Positions 25,363 to 32,806 of a DNA stretch of 64,000 nt are shown here, piece by piece (positions within the stretch are counted from its first letter, which is position 1; each line of letters opens with the position of its first letter). The stretch is from Priestia filamentosa (GTDB taxonomy: Bacteria; Bacillota; Bacilli; Bacillales; Bacillaceae_H), in assembly GCF_900177535.1 (NCBI RefSeq), contig NZ_FXAJ01000001.1, positions 868,001 to 932,000 on the forward strand. The letters are read 5' to 3'. The translations under genes were made by a program, and so were the position numbers. The notes below the pieces were generated by a model. The model was given only the letters and a program-made list of their open reading frames with translations, did no database searches and had not been told where the DNA came from.

Positions 25363-25391
25363 TTGCTCTTTTTTACTTTTTAACTTAAAAT
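25363..25391 (+). promoter_or_regulatory. galK-galT promoter
   Basis: TTGCTC (25363-25368), a 17-bp spacer and TAAAAT (25386-25391) make a standard SigA promoter. It starts four bases after the second operator copy. Confidence 0.7.
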
Positions 25392-25480
25392 GAAGGAGAA
25401 TTCTGACATTATAAAATGCTTGTAAGGATAATAGTGAAAATGCTAGATGATAAAGGAAAGAGCTATTGGAGGGAGAAGAA

Positions 25481-26662
25481 GTGAAAACAGAAGAGTTATT
25501 AAATAAATTTGATGAGCTTTTTCAAGGAAGAGATGGGCGTTTATTTTTTTCACCAGGAAGAATTAATTTAATTGGTGAACATACAGACTACAATGGCGGG
25601 CACGTTTTTCCATGTGCCATTACATTTGGTACTTATGGAGTTGCTAGAAAGAGAGAGGACCGGGAAGTGAGATTGTATTCACTTAACTTTCCGGAACAAG
25701 GAACAATTACGTTTTCACTTGATGACCTTCATTATGAAGAAAACGATGGATGGGGGAACTATCCTAAAGGAATGATTCACTATATCAAGCAAGGGGGATG
25801 GACGCTTCCGTCTGGCTTAGATCTTATGATTTATGGAAATATTCCAAATGGAGCAGGTTTGTCTTCTTCAGCTTCACTTGAGATGCTTATTGGCGTTATT
25901 GTAAGCGAAATGTTTCAGCTTCACATAGACCGCCTAAAACTTGTTTCACTTGGAAAGAAAGTAGAAAACGAGTTTATTGGAGTCCAAAGCGGAATTATGG
26001 ATCAATTTGCGGTTGGAATGGGAAAGAAGGACTGCGGCATTTTGCTCGATTGCAATACGTTAACATACAAATACATGCCTTTAAATCTAGAGGATCATCA
26101 AATTATTATTATGAATACAAACAAACGAAGAGAGCTTGCGGATTCTAAATATAATGAGCGCCGGGGTGAATGTGAAAGCGCTCTCTATAGGCTGCAGAAG
26201 AGCCTTTCAATCGAATCGCTTGGAGACTTAACGGAAAGTGAATTTGAACAACATCGTTATCTTATAAATGATGAAGTGCTAGAGAAAAGAGCCAAACATG
26301 CTGTCTATGAAAATCAAAGAATTCTGCGCGCTTTTCAAACATTAGAACATGGTGGATTAGCTTCGTTTGGATCTTATATGAATGAATCACATCGCTCTTT
26401 GCGTGATGACTATGAAGTAACAGGAATTGAGCTTGATACATTAGTAGAAGCTGCATGGAAAAGGGACGGAACAGTTGGAGCACGAATGACGGGAGCAGGA
26501 TTTGGCGGCTGTGCCATTGCGATTGTCAGAGAAAATAAGACAGAGGAATTTATTAGAGTAGTAGGCGAAGAATATGCCAGGAAAATAGGGTATGAGGCAA
26601 CTTTTTATGTGGCGAATATTGGAGAAGGTGCAAAGGAAATTACGCAAGAAGTGCTGCGTTAA
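25481..26662 (+). CDS. galK: Galactokinase
   Basis: Phosphorylates alpha-D-galactose at C1 with ATP, the first Leloir step. 393 residues of the GHMP kinase fold: FSPGRINLIGEHTDYNGGHV is the galactokinase signature, PNGAGLSSSASLEML is the phosphate-binding GHMP loop, and RMTGAGFGGCAIAIV is the third motif. The catalytic Asp lies in VQSGIMDQFAVGMGKKD. GTG 25481 is chosen because GGAGGGAG lies 7-8 nt upstream; a start at 25466 would overlap that site. galT follows 33 bases after the stop. Confidence 0.95.
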   Translation: MKTEELLNKFDELFQGRDGRLFFSPGRINLIGEHTDYNGGHVFPCAITFGTYGVARKREDREVRLYSLNFPEQGTITFSLDDLHYEENDGWGNYPKGMIHYIKQGGWTLPSGLDLMIYGNIPNGAGLSSSASLEMLIGVIVSEMFQLHIDRLKLVSLGKKVENEFIGVQSGIMDQFAVGMGKKDCGILLDCNTLTYKYMPLNLEDHQIIIMNTNKRRELADSKYNERRGECESALYRLQKSLSIESLGDLTESEFEQHRYLINDEVLEKRAKHAVYENQRILRAFQTLEHGGLASFGSYMNESHRSLRDDYEVTGIELDTLVEAAWKRDGTVGARMTGAGFGGCAIAIVRENKTEEFIRVVGEEYARKIGYEATFYVANIGEGAKEITQEVLR

Positions 26663-26695
26663 GTGCTGTAATTTATAAAGACAGGAGTGAAGAAA

Positions 26696-28201
26696 GTGAA
26701 CATTTTTAGCGTCATCCAAAGCCTAGTTGAAAAAGCATTCGCAGTAAACTTAATCGAGTCCGAAGACCGTATCTATGCGAGAAATCGACTGCTGTCACTT
26801 TTAGGTTTTGAAGGGTTCCCCGAGCATATGGAAGAGACAGAGGAAGGAGAGATTCCAGACTTAGTCGAAAAACTTGTGAGTTATGCTGTTGAAAAGAACC
26901 TCATTTCAGACCTGTTAGACCAAAAAGAAATGTTAAGTAGTGACATTATGAACGTGTTCTTGCCAAGACCTTCAGAGATGAATCGCACTTTTTATGAACT
27001 CTATAAGAAGGATCCAGCACACGCTACAAACTACTTTTATACATTGAGTCAAAACAGCAACTATATCCAAACAAAACGAATTGCTAAAAATATTGCCTAT
27101 AAAGTGAACACAGATTATGGTGAATTAGATATTACGATTAACTTGTCTAAGCCAGAGAAAGATCCAAAACAAATTGCTGCTGAAAAACAAAAAAAACAAA
27201 CGGAATATCCGTATCCAAAATGCTTGCTTTGTATTGAAAATGAAGGATACGAAGGGAGAATTGGTCATCCAGCACGTTCGAATCACCGAATGATTCGAAT
27301 GAACTTAACGAATGAAGAGTGGTTACTTCAATATTCACCATACGTGTACTACAACGAACACTGCATTGTTCTATCAAGCGAGCATCGTGATATGAAAATA
27401 AGCAAGAGCACATTTACAAGATTGCTAGAATTTGTGGAAAAGTTTCCTCACTATTTTATCGGCTCAAATGCAGATCTTCCGATTGTAGGGGGATCTATCC
27501 TAACGCATGATCATTATCAAGGTGGAAACTATGAATTCTCGATGGCAAAAGCGAACGCAAATCATGTGTTTACCCTAAAAGAGTTTCCAAACGTTCACGG
27601 AGCAATTGTTAACTGGCCGATGTCTGTCATTCGTCTTCGTAGTCAAAATAGAGAAGAGCTTGTCCGATCTTCTTTCCTTGTTCTGGAGACATGGAAAAAC
27701 TATAGTGATCCTAGGGTTAGCATAGAAGCCTACACAGGAGACACTCCTCATAATACGGTTACACCGATTGCAAGAATGCGGGACGGTCAGTTTGAAATAG
27801 ACCTTGTTCTACGGAATAATCGAACAACAGAAGATTATCCACTTGGCATCTTTCATCCTCATGAAGATGTTCATCATATCAAAAAAGAGAACATTGGTTT
27901 AATTGAAGTAATGGGTCTTGCGGTATTGCCCGCTCGCCTTGAAAAAGAGCTTAAAGAAGTCGCTCAGTTTTTACTAGGTGAACAAAATGAAATTGCTACG
28001 TATCACCTTCACTGGGCAGAGGAAATCAAAGAAAAGTATGGAGATCAACTCCTAAAAGAGAACATAACAGAAGCCCTTCAAAAAGAAGTTGGGATGAAGT
28101 TCTTGCGTGTTCTTGAAGATGCAGGGGTGTTTAAACAAGATAGAGAAGGAAGAGAGGCATTCCGAAATTTTATTGGACTTTTAGAGGAAAAGACTTCGTG
28201 A
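26696..28201 (+). CDS. galT: UDP-glucose:hexose-1-phosphate uridylyltransferase, class II
   Basis: Exchanges UMP between UDP-glucose and galactose-1-phosphate, the second Leloir step. 501 residues, the long Firmicutes class II form. Landmarks are RDRIYARNRLL-like start (actual EDRIYARNRLLSLLGFEGFP), YPKCLLCIENEGYEGRIGHP, SPYVYYNEHCIVLSSEHRDM and VGGSILTHDHYQGGNYEF, containing the nucleotide-binding His residues, and FHPHEDVHHIKKENIGLIEV. GTG 26696 is preferred for its 8-nt spacing to AGGAG. No galE or galM lies in the window, so UDP-galactose epimerase must be encoded elsewhere. Confidence 0.93.
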   Translation: MNIFSVIQSLVEKAFAVNLIESEDRIYARNRLLSLLGFEGFPEHMEETEEGEIPDLVEKLVSYAVEKNLISDLLDQKEMLSSDIMNVFLPRPSEMNRTFYELYKKDPAHATNYFYTLSQNSNYIQTKRIAKNIAYKVNTDYGELDITINLSKPEKDPKQIAAEKQKKQTEYPYPKCLLCIENEGYEGRIGHPARSNHRMIRMNLTNEEWLLQYSPYVYYNEHCIVLSSEHRDMKISKSTFTRLLEFVEKFPHYFIGSNADLPIVGGSILTHDHYQGGNYEFSMAKANANHVFTLKEFPNVHGAIVNWPMSVIRLRSQNREELVRSSFLVLETWKNYSDPRVSIEAYTGDTPHNTVTPIARMRDGQFEIDLVLRNNRTTEDYPLGIFHPHEDVHHIKKENIGLIEVMGLAVLPARLEKELKEVAQFLLGEQNEIATYHLHWAEEIKEKYGDQLLKENITEALQKEVGMKFLRVLEDAGVFKQDREGREAFRNFIGLLEEKTS

Positions 28202-28218
28202 TGAGCGAAGTCTTTTTT
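28188..28218 (+). terminator. Terminator of galKT overlapping the galT stop codon
   Basis: AAAAGACTTCG / CGAAGTCTTTT with a TGATGAG loop; the TGA stop codon is inside the loop. A T-run follows. Confidence 0.9.
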
Positions 28219-28848
28219 ATAGTTTACAGATTTCGCTAAGAATCTATCGAAGGAAAAAGAATAATTGATTTTTCTACAAAAAACGTGAGAATTTAAAAAA
28301 ATGAAAGGGAAGTACTCTGGAAATGATATATGAGAATATTATTATTATGGAAAACAAATTGATATCGCTTTCAATTTAAATTTAATATATATAAATAAAG
28401 AGTAAAAAGTAAGAAAATATACAGCAATTAGAAATGTCATAATTTGTAGAATGATAGAGTCTTTTGTGGTTCTAAAGACTTATAAAACATGAAAATAAGA
28501 TTTTTATTTGTCGAATAGAGGAAGAAAAATATACATATATTAATAAAATTAACTTTATGTTATGTTTAATAACATAATATATAAATAAATGGTAATTTAA
28601 CATTGTTTAGCAAAGAAAAAAGATATTTAAGTAAAGTTAATTAAAGATAATTAAAGATAATTAATGTAATATAATGGATATTGTTGAATATTTTTTACAT
28701 TTTTCGATGTCAAAAAGAACGTATTGTGATAATATATCCATATATATAGGTGATTTCTGCTTTTTAATAAGACTTTATACCCTTATTGTGAAAAGGTAGA
28801 CAAGAAGCAGGGCTAGTAGGAGTTTTCAGCACTGTGAGAGGAGAAAAC
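28219..28848. other. Very AT-rich region upstream of the lasso operon
   Basis: About 630 bases with no credible gene, and the likely site of the lasso promoter and its control. Visible items are a perfect tandem of TTAAAGATAA (28641-28660) flanked by diverged copies, a TATAAT at 28670-28675 and an extended -10 TGTGATAAT at 28725-28733. Neither -10 has a good -35. The bent, A/T-tract-rich sequence is what AbrB-type regulators bind, and an AbrB-like gene lies 9 kb downstream, but binding is only inferred. Confidence 0.45.
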
Positions 28849-30786
28849 ATGAGCGCGATAGCAGGTATATATGAATGGAATGAAAATGAAATTCATGTAG
28901 AACAATGTCAGGCAATGATGGAAGAGTTAAAAAGATATCGTGCTGATGATATTGGGACATGGAAAAAAGGTGGTCTGTTTTTTGGGTGTCATGCTCAATG
29001 GATTACAGAGGAATCTATTGGAGAGAAACTACCATTTTATGATAGTGAACGAAAGCTTGCGATTACAGCAGATGCTATCATTGACAATCGAGACGAATTA
29101 TTTAATAGATTAGGAATAGATATACAATATAGAGCTTCTATCAAAGATAGTGAACTTCTCCTGCATGCTTATTCTAAGTGGGAAGAAGACATGCCAAAGT
29201 TTCTCGTTGGCGATTTTGCGTTTATGATTTGGGATGAAAAAAAGGGAAAACTGTTTGGAGCCCGCGACTTTTCAGGATGTCGCACGCTTTATTTTTTTAA
29301 TAATGAGAAGATTTTCACTTTTTGCACAGCTATTACACCGCTTTTCTCGCTTCCTTTTGTTTCAAAAAAGTTAAATGAAGCGTGGCTAGCTGAGTTTCTA
29401 GCTATACCAATTACATTTGAGTCAACAGATTCTTCTTCAAGCGTCTACGAAAATATTAGACAGCTTCCTCCAGCACATAGCATAACGGTAGAAAAGGGGA
29501 GAGTAAAACTTACTCAATATTGCGCGCTTGATATGGGGAAGAAACTAAAGCTTTCTTCAAACGAAGAATATGAAGAAGCTTTTCTTGAGGTTTTTAAAGG
29601 AGCAGTAAAGTCTCGGTTGAGAACACATCTTAACGTTGGGGCTCATCTAAGTGGAGGCCTTGACTCTGGATCTGTTGCAAGTATCGCAGCACGAGAGCTG
29701 CGAGCGCAAAACAAATCATTGCATACATATAGTTATGTGCCCCTTGATGACTTTGAAGACTGGTCACCGAAAAGCCGAGTAGCAGATGAAAGACCTTTCA
29801 TAAAGTCAACGGTGAACTTTGCCGGCAATATTCAAGACAGCTATTTGAGCTTTCCAGAGAAAAGCTCTTTTTCTGAAATTGATGATTGGCTTGATGTGCT
29901 AGAAACACCGTACAAATTCTATGAAAATAGCTTTTGGACGAAGGGGATTTTTGAACAAGCCTCACAGCAAGGAATAGGTGTGATATTAAATGGACAGCGT
30001 GGAAACTGGACAGTTTCGTGGGGACATGCTCTTGATTATCAAGCAATGCTCTTGCGAAAACTTCAGTTGAGAAAATTCAGCCAGGAAGTTCGGATGTATA
30101 GTAAAAATCTTGGGGCAAAAAGGTCAAGAGTACTTCGTGTTGTGGGGCGTAAAGTGTTTCCAAAGCTAAGAGGAGCTTTATCCAAAAACAAAGAAGTACC
30201 TTTTCAAGGAATGATTAATGAAAAATTAGCGAGTCGGTTTAACGTTTATAATAAATTAGCTTCACATGATATTCAAAAAAATGGGTTAATTCAAAAAACC
30301 CCATATGAAATACGAAAAATTCAATTTCAGCGTCCATACTATTGGGCTCTCAACGGAGCATATACAACAAAGCTCTCCCTCCGATACGGCATATGGGATA
30401 GAGATCCAACAAATGATCTGCGCGTTGTACGTTTCTCCTTATCAGTTCCAGAAAGTCAATTTGTTCAAAATGGACAAGACCGGTCACTCATTAGAAGAGC
30501 AATGAAAGGCTATCTTCCAGATGATGTTCGGCTAAACCAACGAACACGAGGGATTCAAGGTGCGGATGGAATTCAAAGGATGCTTCCACAATGGAATGTG
30601 TTTATAGGAGAATTAGAAAGAGCTTTAACGGACGACTATCTATCAGAGTATTTAAATATAGAACTCTTAAAGGAATCGTTAGAAAACATACGTCATGAAC
30701 CTTCAGCTGATCAAGTATTTCGGAATGATTTTCGAATTTTAATGAGAAGCTTGATTCTCTATCGATTTCTTCAAAAAAACTTTTGA
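28849..30786 (+). CDS. Lasso peptide macrolactam synthetase (lasso cyclase, C protein)
   Basis: 645 residues, asparagine-synthetase-B-like. In lasso biosynthesis it adenylates the Asp9 side chain of the core peptide and closes the ring on the N-terminal amine. The N-terminal half is a glutaminase-type fold without its catalytic Cys: the chain begins MSAIAGIYEWNENEIHVEQC, with Ser where the amidotransferase has Cys. The C-terminal synthetase half has the PPi-loop VGAHLSGGLDSGSVASIAAR and further ATP-site pieces. First gene of the operon. ATG 28849 has GAGAGGAG upstream. The precursor gene begins 15 bases after its stop. Confidence 0.93.
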   Translation: MSAIAGIYEWNENEIHVEQCQAMMEELKRYRADDIGTWKKGGLFFGCHAQWITEESIGEKLPFYDSERKLAITADAIIDNRDELFNRLGIDIQYRASIKDSELLLHAYSKWEEDMPKFLVGDFAFMIWDEKKGKLFGARDFSGCRTLYFFNNEKIFTFCTAITPLFSLPFVSKKLNEAWLAEFLAIPITFESTDSSSSVYENIRQLPPAHSITVEKGRVKLTQYCALDMGKKLKLSSNEEYEEAFLEVFKGAVKSRLRTHLNVGAHLSGGLDSGSVASIAARELRAQNKSLHTYSYVPLDDFEDWSPKSRVADERPFIKSTVNFAGNIQDSYLSFPEKSSFSEIDDWLDVLETPYKFYENSFWTKGIFEQASQQGIGVILNGQRGNWTVSWGHALDYQAMLLRKLQLRKFSQEVRMYSKNLGAKRSRVLRVVGRKVFPKLRGALSKNKEVPFQGMINEKLASRFNVYNKLASHDIQKNGLIQKTPYEIRKIQFQRPYYWALNGAYTTKLSLRYGIWDRDPTNDLRVVRFSLSVPESQFVQNGQDRSLIRRAMKGYLPDDVRLNQRTRGIQGADGIQRMLPQWNVFIGELERALTDDYLSEYLNIELLKESLENIRHEPSADQVFRNDFRILMRSLILYRFLQKNF

Positions 30787-30800
30787 AAGGGGGTGACATC

Positions 30801-30938
30801 GTGGAGAAAAAACAATGGGAAAAGCTTGAAGTAGAAGTATTGGATGTAAACAAAACAATGGCAGGGCCTGGGCTAAGCTACCCTGATGCAGTGCAACCAG
30901 ATCCAGATCCAGAGGACGCAATGCATCATGATAGTTAA
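30801..30938 (+). CDS. Lasso peptide precursor, paeninodin-like (A)
   Basis: 45 codons from GTG 30801, with AAGGGGGTGA 7 nt upstream, overlapping the end of the cyclase gene. The leader of 20 residues is VEKKQWEKLEVEVLDVNKTM, with the invariant Thr at -2. The core begins AGPGLSYPD and has a 16-residue tail AVQPDPDPEDAMHHDS. This fits the paeninodin pattern, AGPG at the start, Asp at 9, an Asp/Pro repeat and a terminal Asp-Ser. Prediction: 9-membered ring Ala1-Asp9, with Ser25 free for phosphorylation. It differs from paeninodin in having Trp-Lys-Leu where the leader usually has the YxxP element. Confidence 0.93.
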   Translation: MEKKQWEKLEVEVLDVNKTMAGPGLSYPDAVQPDPDPEDAMHHDS

Positions 30939-30963
30939 TTGGATATGAAATTATACGTTCATT

Positions 30964-30993
30964 ACCCTTATACACGATAAGGTGTATAAGGGT
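30964..30993 (+). promoter_or_regulatory. Strong hairpin between precursor and kinase genes
   Basis: A perfect 12-bp stem ACCCTTATACAC / GTGTATAAGGGT with a 6-nt loop follows the precursor stop codon by 25 bases, and is not followed by a clean T-run (CTTCAAAATTT). It may block exonucleases to stabilise precursor mRNA or reduce readthrough into the enzyme genes. The terminator ending the operon (35887-35924) has the same CTTATAC / GTATAAG core. Confidence 0.75.
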
Positions 30994-31025
30994 CTTCAAA
31001 ATTTGTGATGAGCGGAGTGAAGATA

Positions 31026-31955
31026 ATGAGTATAACGCAGACCGTTTATGCTTATAACGCTTTTGGACTAAACATATGGAGTGAAGTTCATCTTCCTGAA
31101 TTACCTTCTGGAAAGTTTGGGGAAGATTCAATAGATATATGGATTAAAAAAGGTTCTTTACCAGAAACATGGGTGCAACGAGAAGATCGGAGCCGAGTTG
31201 TTGTTGATGGGGATTCTGTTATATTTGAGTCCCAAAAAAACGCTTTCTTTCGTATCACGAAAGGACGAGAAATTACGGTTGTGCCTTTTGAAGGGGTTGA
31301 TGAGCGCAAAATAAGGCTCTATCTTCTTGGTTCGTGTATGGGCATCTTACTGATGCAGCGTAAAGTAATGCCTCTTCATGGAAGTGCAATAGAGATTAAT
31401 GGGAAAGCTTATGCATTTGTTGGACATTCCGGAGCAGGGAAGTCAACTTTAGCAGCAGCTTTTATCCAAAAAGGCTATAAGTTACTAAGCGACGATGTCA
31501 TTCCTGTACGCCTATCAAAAGAGCGAGTGCCAATCGCTTATCCTTCTTATCCACATCAGAAACTTTGGGAGGAAAGTTTAGTTGGATTTGGAATCAATTC
31601 AAGTGGCTATCAATCACTGTTTGAAAGGGAGACAAAGTATGCAGTCCCTGTAAAAGAAAGTTTTTATGATAAGCCTATCCCACTTGGCGGCGTTTTTGAA
31701 CTTGCAAAAGGAAACACAAGTAAAATCCGGTTTAAAAAAATTGGAACGTTGGAGAAGTTCCGCGTTTTACTTCAGCATACGTATCGTGATTTCTTAATTG
31801 ACAGACTTAAGCTAGCTGAATGGCATTTCAAACATTCGATGGAAGTTGGGAAAAGAACACCGATTTTTGAACTTAGGCGACCGTCAGAAGGATTTACAGC
31901 ACCAGAGCTTGTAGATGAAATTTTAAAAGTGATTCAAGAGGAGGAAAAAGCGTGA
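31026..31955 (+). CDS. HPr-kinase-like lasso peptide kinase (K)
   Basis: 309 residues. Homologous to the C-terminal part of HPr kinase, as in the paeninodin-type kinases (PadeK/ThcoK) that put phosphate on the C-terminal Ser of the precursor. The P-loop is FVGHSGAGKSTLAAAFIQKG (about residues 130-150), followed by LLSDDVIPVRLSKERV with the Asp pair that binds metal, and a capture motif FELAKGNTSKIRFKKIGTLE. No N-terminal HPr-kinase domain is present; that part is replaced by an unrelated beta-rich start. ATG 31026 has GGAG upstream. B1 begins inside its stop codon (GTGA). Confidence 0.9.
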   Translation: MSITQTVYAYNAFGLNIWSEVHLPELPSGKFGEDSIDIWIKKGSLPETWVQREDRSRVVVDGDSVIFESQKNAFFRITKGREITVVPFEGVDERKIRLYLLGSCMGILLMQRKVMPLHGSAIEINGKAYAFVGHSGAGKSTLAAAFIQKGYKLLSDDVIPVRLSKERVPIAYPSYPHQKLWEESLVGFGINSSGYQSLFERETKYAVPVKESFYDKPIPLGGVFELAKGNTSKIRFKKIGTLEKFRVLLQHTYRDFLIDRLKLAEWHFKHSMEVGKRTPIFELRRPSEGFTAPELVDEILKVIQEEEKA

Positions 31956-32233
31956 GCACATTATCGTTAAAACATCACGTTGTTCAAGGCGAAGGAAACA
32001 TCGCAAGTGATATGGATCAAGAGAAAGTGATGCTAAATATTGAAAATGGCAAGTACTATAACTTAGGTAACATTGGTGGAGCCATCTGGGATGAAATGAG
32101 TGAAGCTATCTTAGTTGAAGAGCTTATTGAAAAACTTCTAAATAAATATGACGTGCAAAGAGAGCAGTGTGAAACTCACGTTTTATCTTTTCTTTCACAT
32201 TTACAGAGCGAAAAACTGATTAAAGTAATGTAA
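31952..32233 (+). CDS. Lasso peptide leader-binding protein B1 (PqqD/RRE domain)
   Basis: 93 residues of the PqqD-like RiPP recognition element. It grips the leader of the precursor and hands it to the B2 protease and to the cyclase. The fold is recognisable in LKHHVVQGEGNIASDMDQEK, VMLNIENGKYYNLGNIGGAI, WDEMSEAILVEELIEKLLNK and the closing helix FLSHLQSEKLIKV. Overlap of 4 bases with K implies coupling. Confidence 0.92.
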   Translation: MSTLSLKHHVVQGEGNIASDMDQEKVMLNIENGKYYNLGNIGGAIWDEMSEAILVEELIEKLLNKYDVQREQCETHVLSFLSHLQSEKLIKVM

Positions 32234-32246
32234 AGGAGTGAAGAGA

Positions 32247-32702
32247 GTGAAACTAATCCATAAATTAAAAACATTCTCAAAGCTAGAATGGGAGCAGCAG
32301 CTTTTACTTTTAGAAGCTTTCTTTTATTTAGGTTATGGACGGTTTTTAAAAAGCAGGCCATTCGCTAAAGTAGCTCCAACGCTAGGTGAGTACATGGAAG
32401 AAACGGCAATGATCGAAAATCCTTCAAATGAGCCAATGCTACGCGATATTTCCTATGCTGTTCATAAAATGAGCAAGTATACTTTTTGGGAAAGTGAATG
32501 CTTAGTAAAAGCAATTGCCGCAATGAAAATGCTCCAGCGACGAAAGATTGAAAGTACGTTATATTTAGGCACAGGAAAAGACAAGGACGGGCGCTTAATT
32601 GCTCATGCGTGGCTGCGCAGCGGTCCGAAATATGTAACAGGAGCAGAAACTATGGAGAACTTCACGATTGTTGGAAAGTTTTCGAGAATCATTGGCGAAT
32701 AG
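32247..32702 (+). CDS. Lasso peptide leader protease B2 (transglutaminase-like)
   Basis: 151 residues. Removes the leader between Met20 and Ala21. The catalytic triad is readable as Cys in FWESECLVKAIAAMKMLQRR, His in RLIAHAWLRSG, and an acidic residue shortly after (YVTGAETMENF). The GRLIAHAWL block is standard in lasso B2 enzymes. Start: GTG 32247 has better spacing to AAGGAG than GTG 32238. It follows B1 by about 13 bases. Confidence 0.92.
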   Translation: MKLIHKLKTFSKLEWEQQLLLLEAFFYLGYGRFLKSRPFAKVAPTLGEYMEETAMIENPSNEPMLRDISYAVHKMSKYTFWESECLVKAIAAMKMLQRRKIESTLYLGTGKDKDGRLIAHAWLRSGPKYVTGAETMENFTIVGKFSRIIGE

Positions 32703-32736
32703 TGAAAATCCTTTCTGCATTTATAAGTATCGGTAC

Positions 32737-32763
32737 ATGTTAAACAATGTTTAGCATTTTTTT
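32737..32763 (+). terminator. Intra-operon terminator-like hairpin before the exporter
   Basis: ATGTTAAAC / GTTTAGCAT (9 bp, one GU) with a 3-nt loop and seven T residues. It lies between B2 and the exporter gene, so it is likely a partial terminator that lowers expression of D and N. Confidence 0.65.
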
Positions 32764-32806
32764 ATAAAAAATAAAAAAACCTCTAGAAAATGGTGAGGTG
32801 AATAAA

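Noticed and set aside
28641-28660. Tandem 10-bp repeats as a CRISPR-like array
   Set aside because: Units are contiguous and lack spacers, and no cas genes are present.
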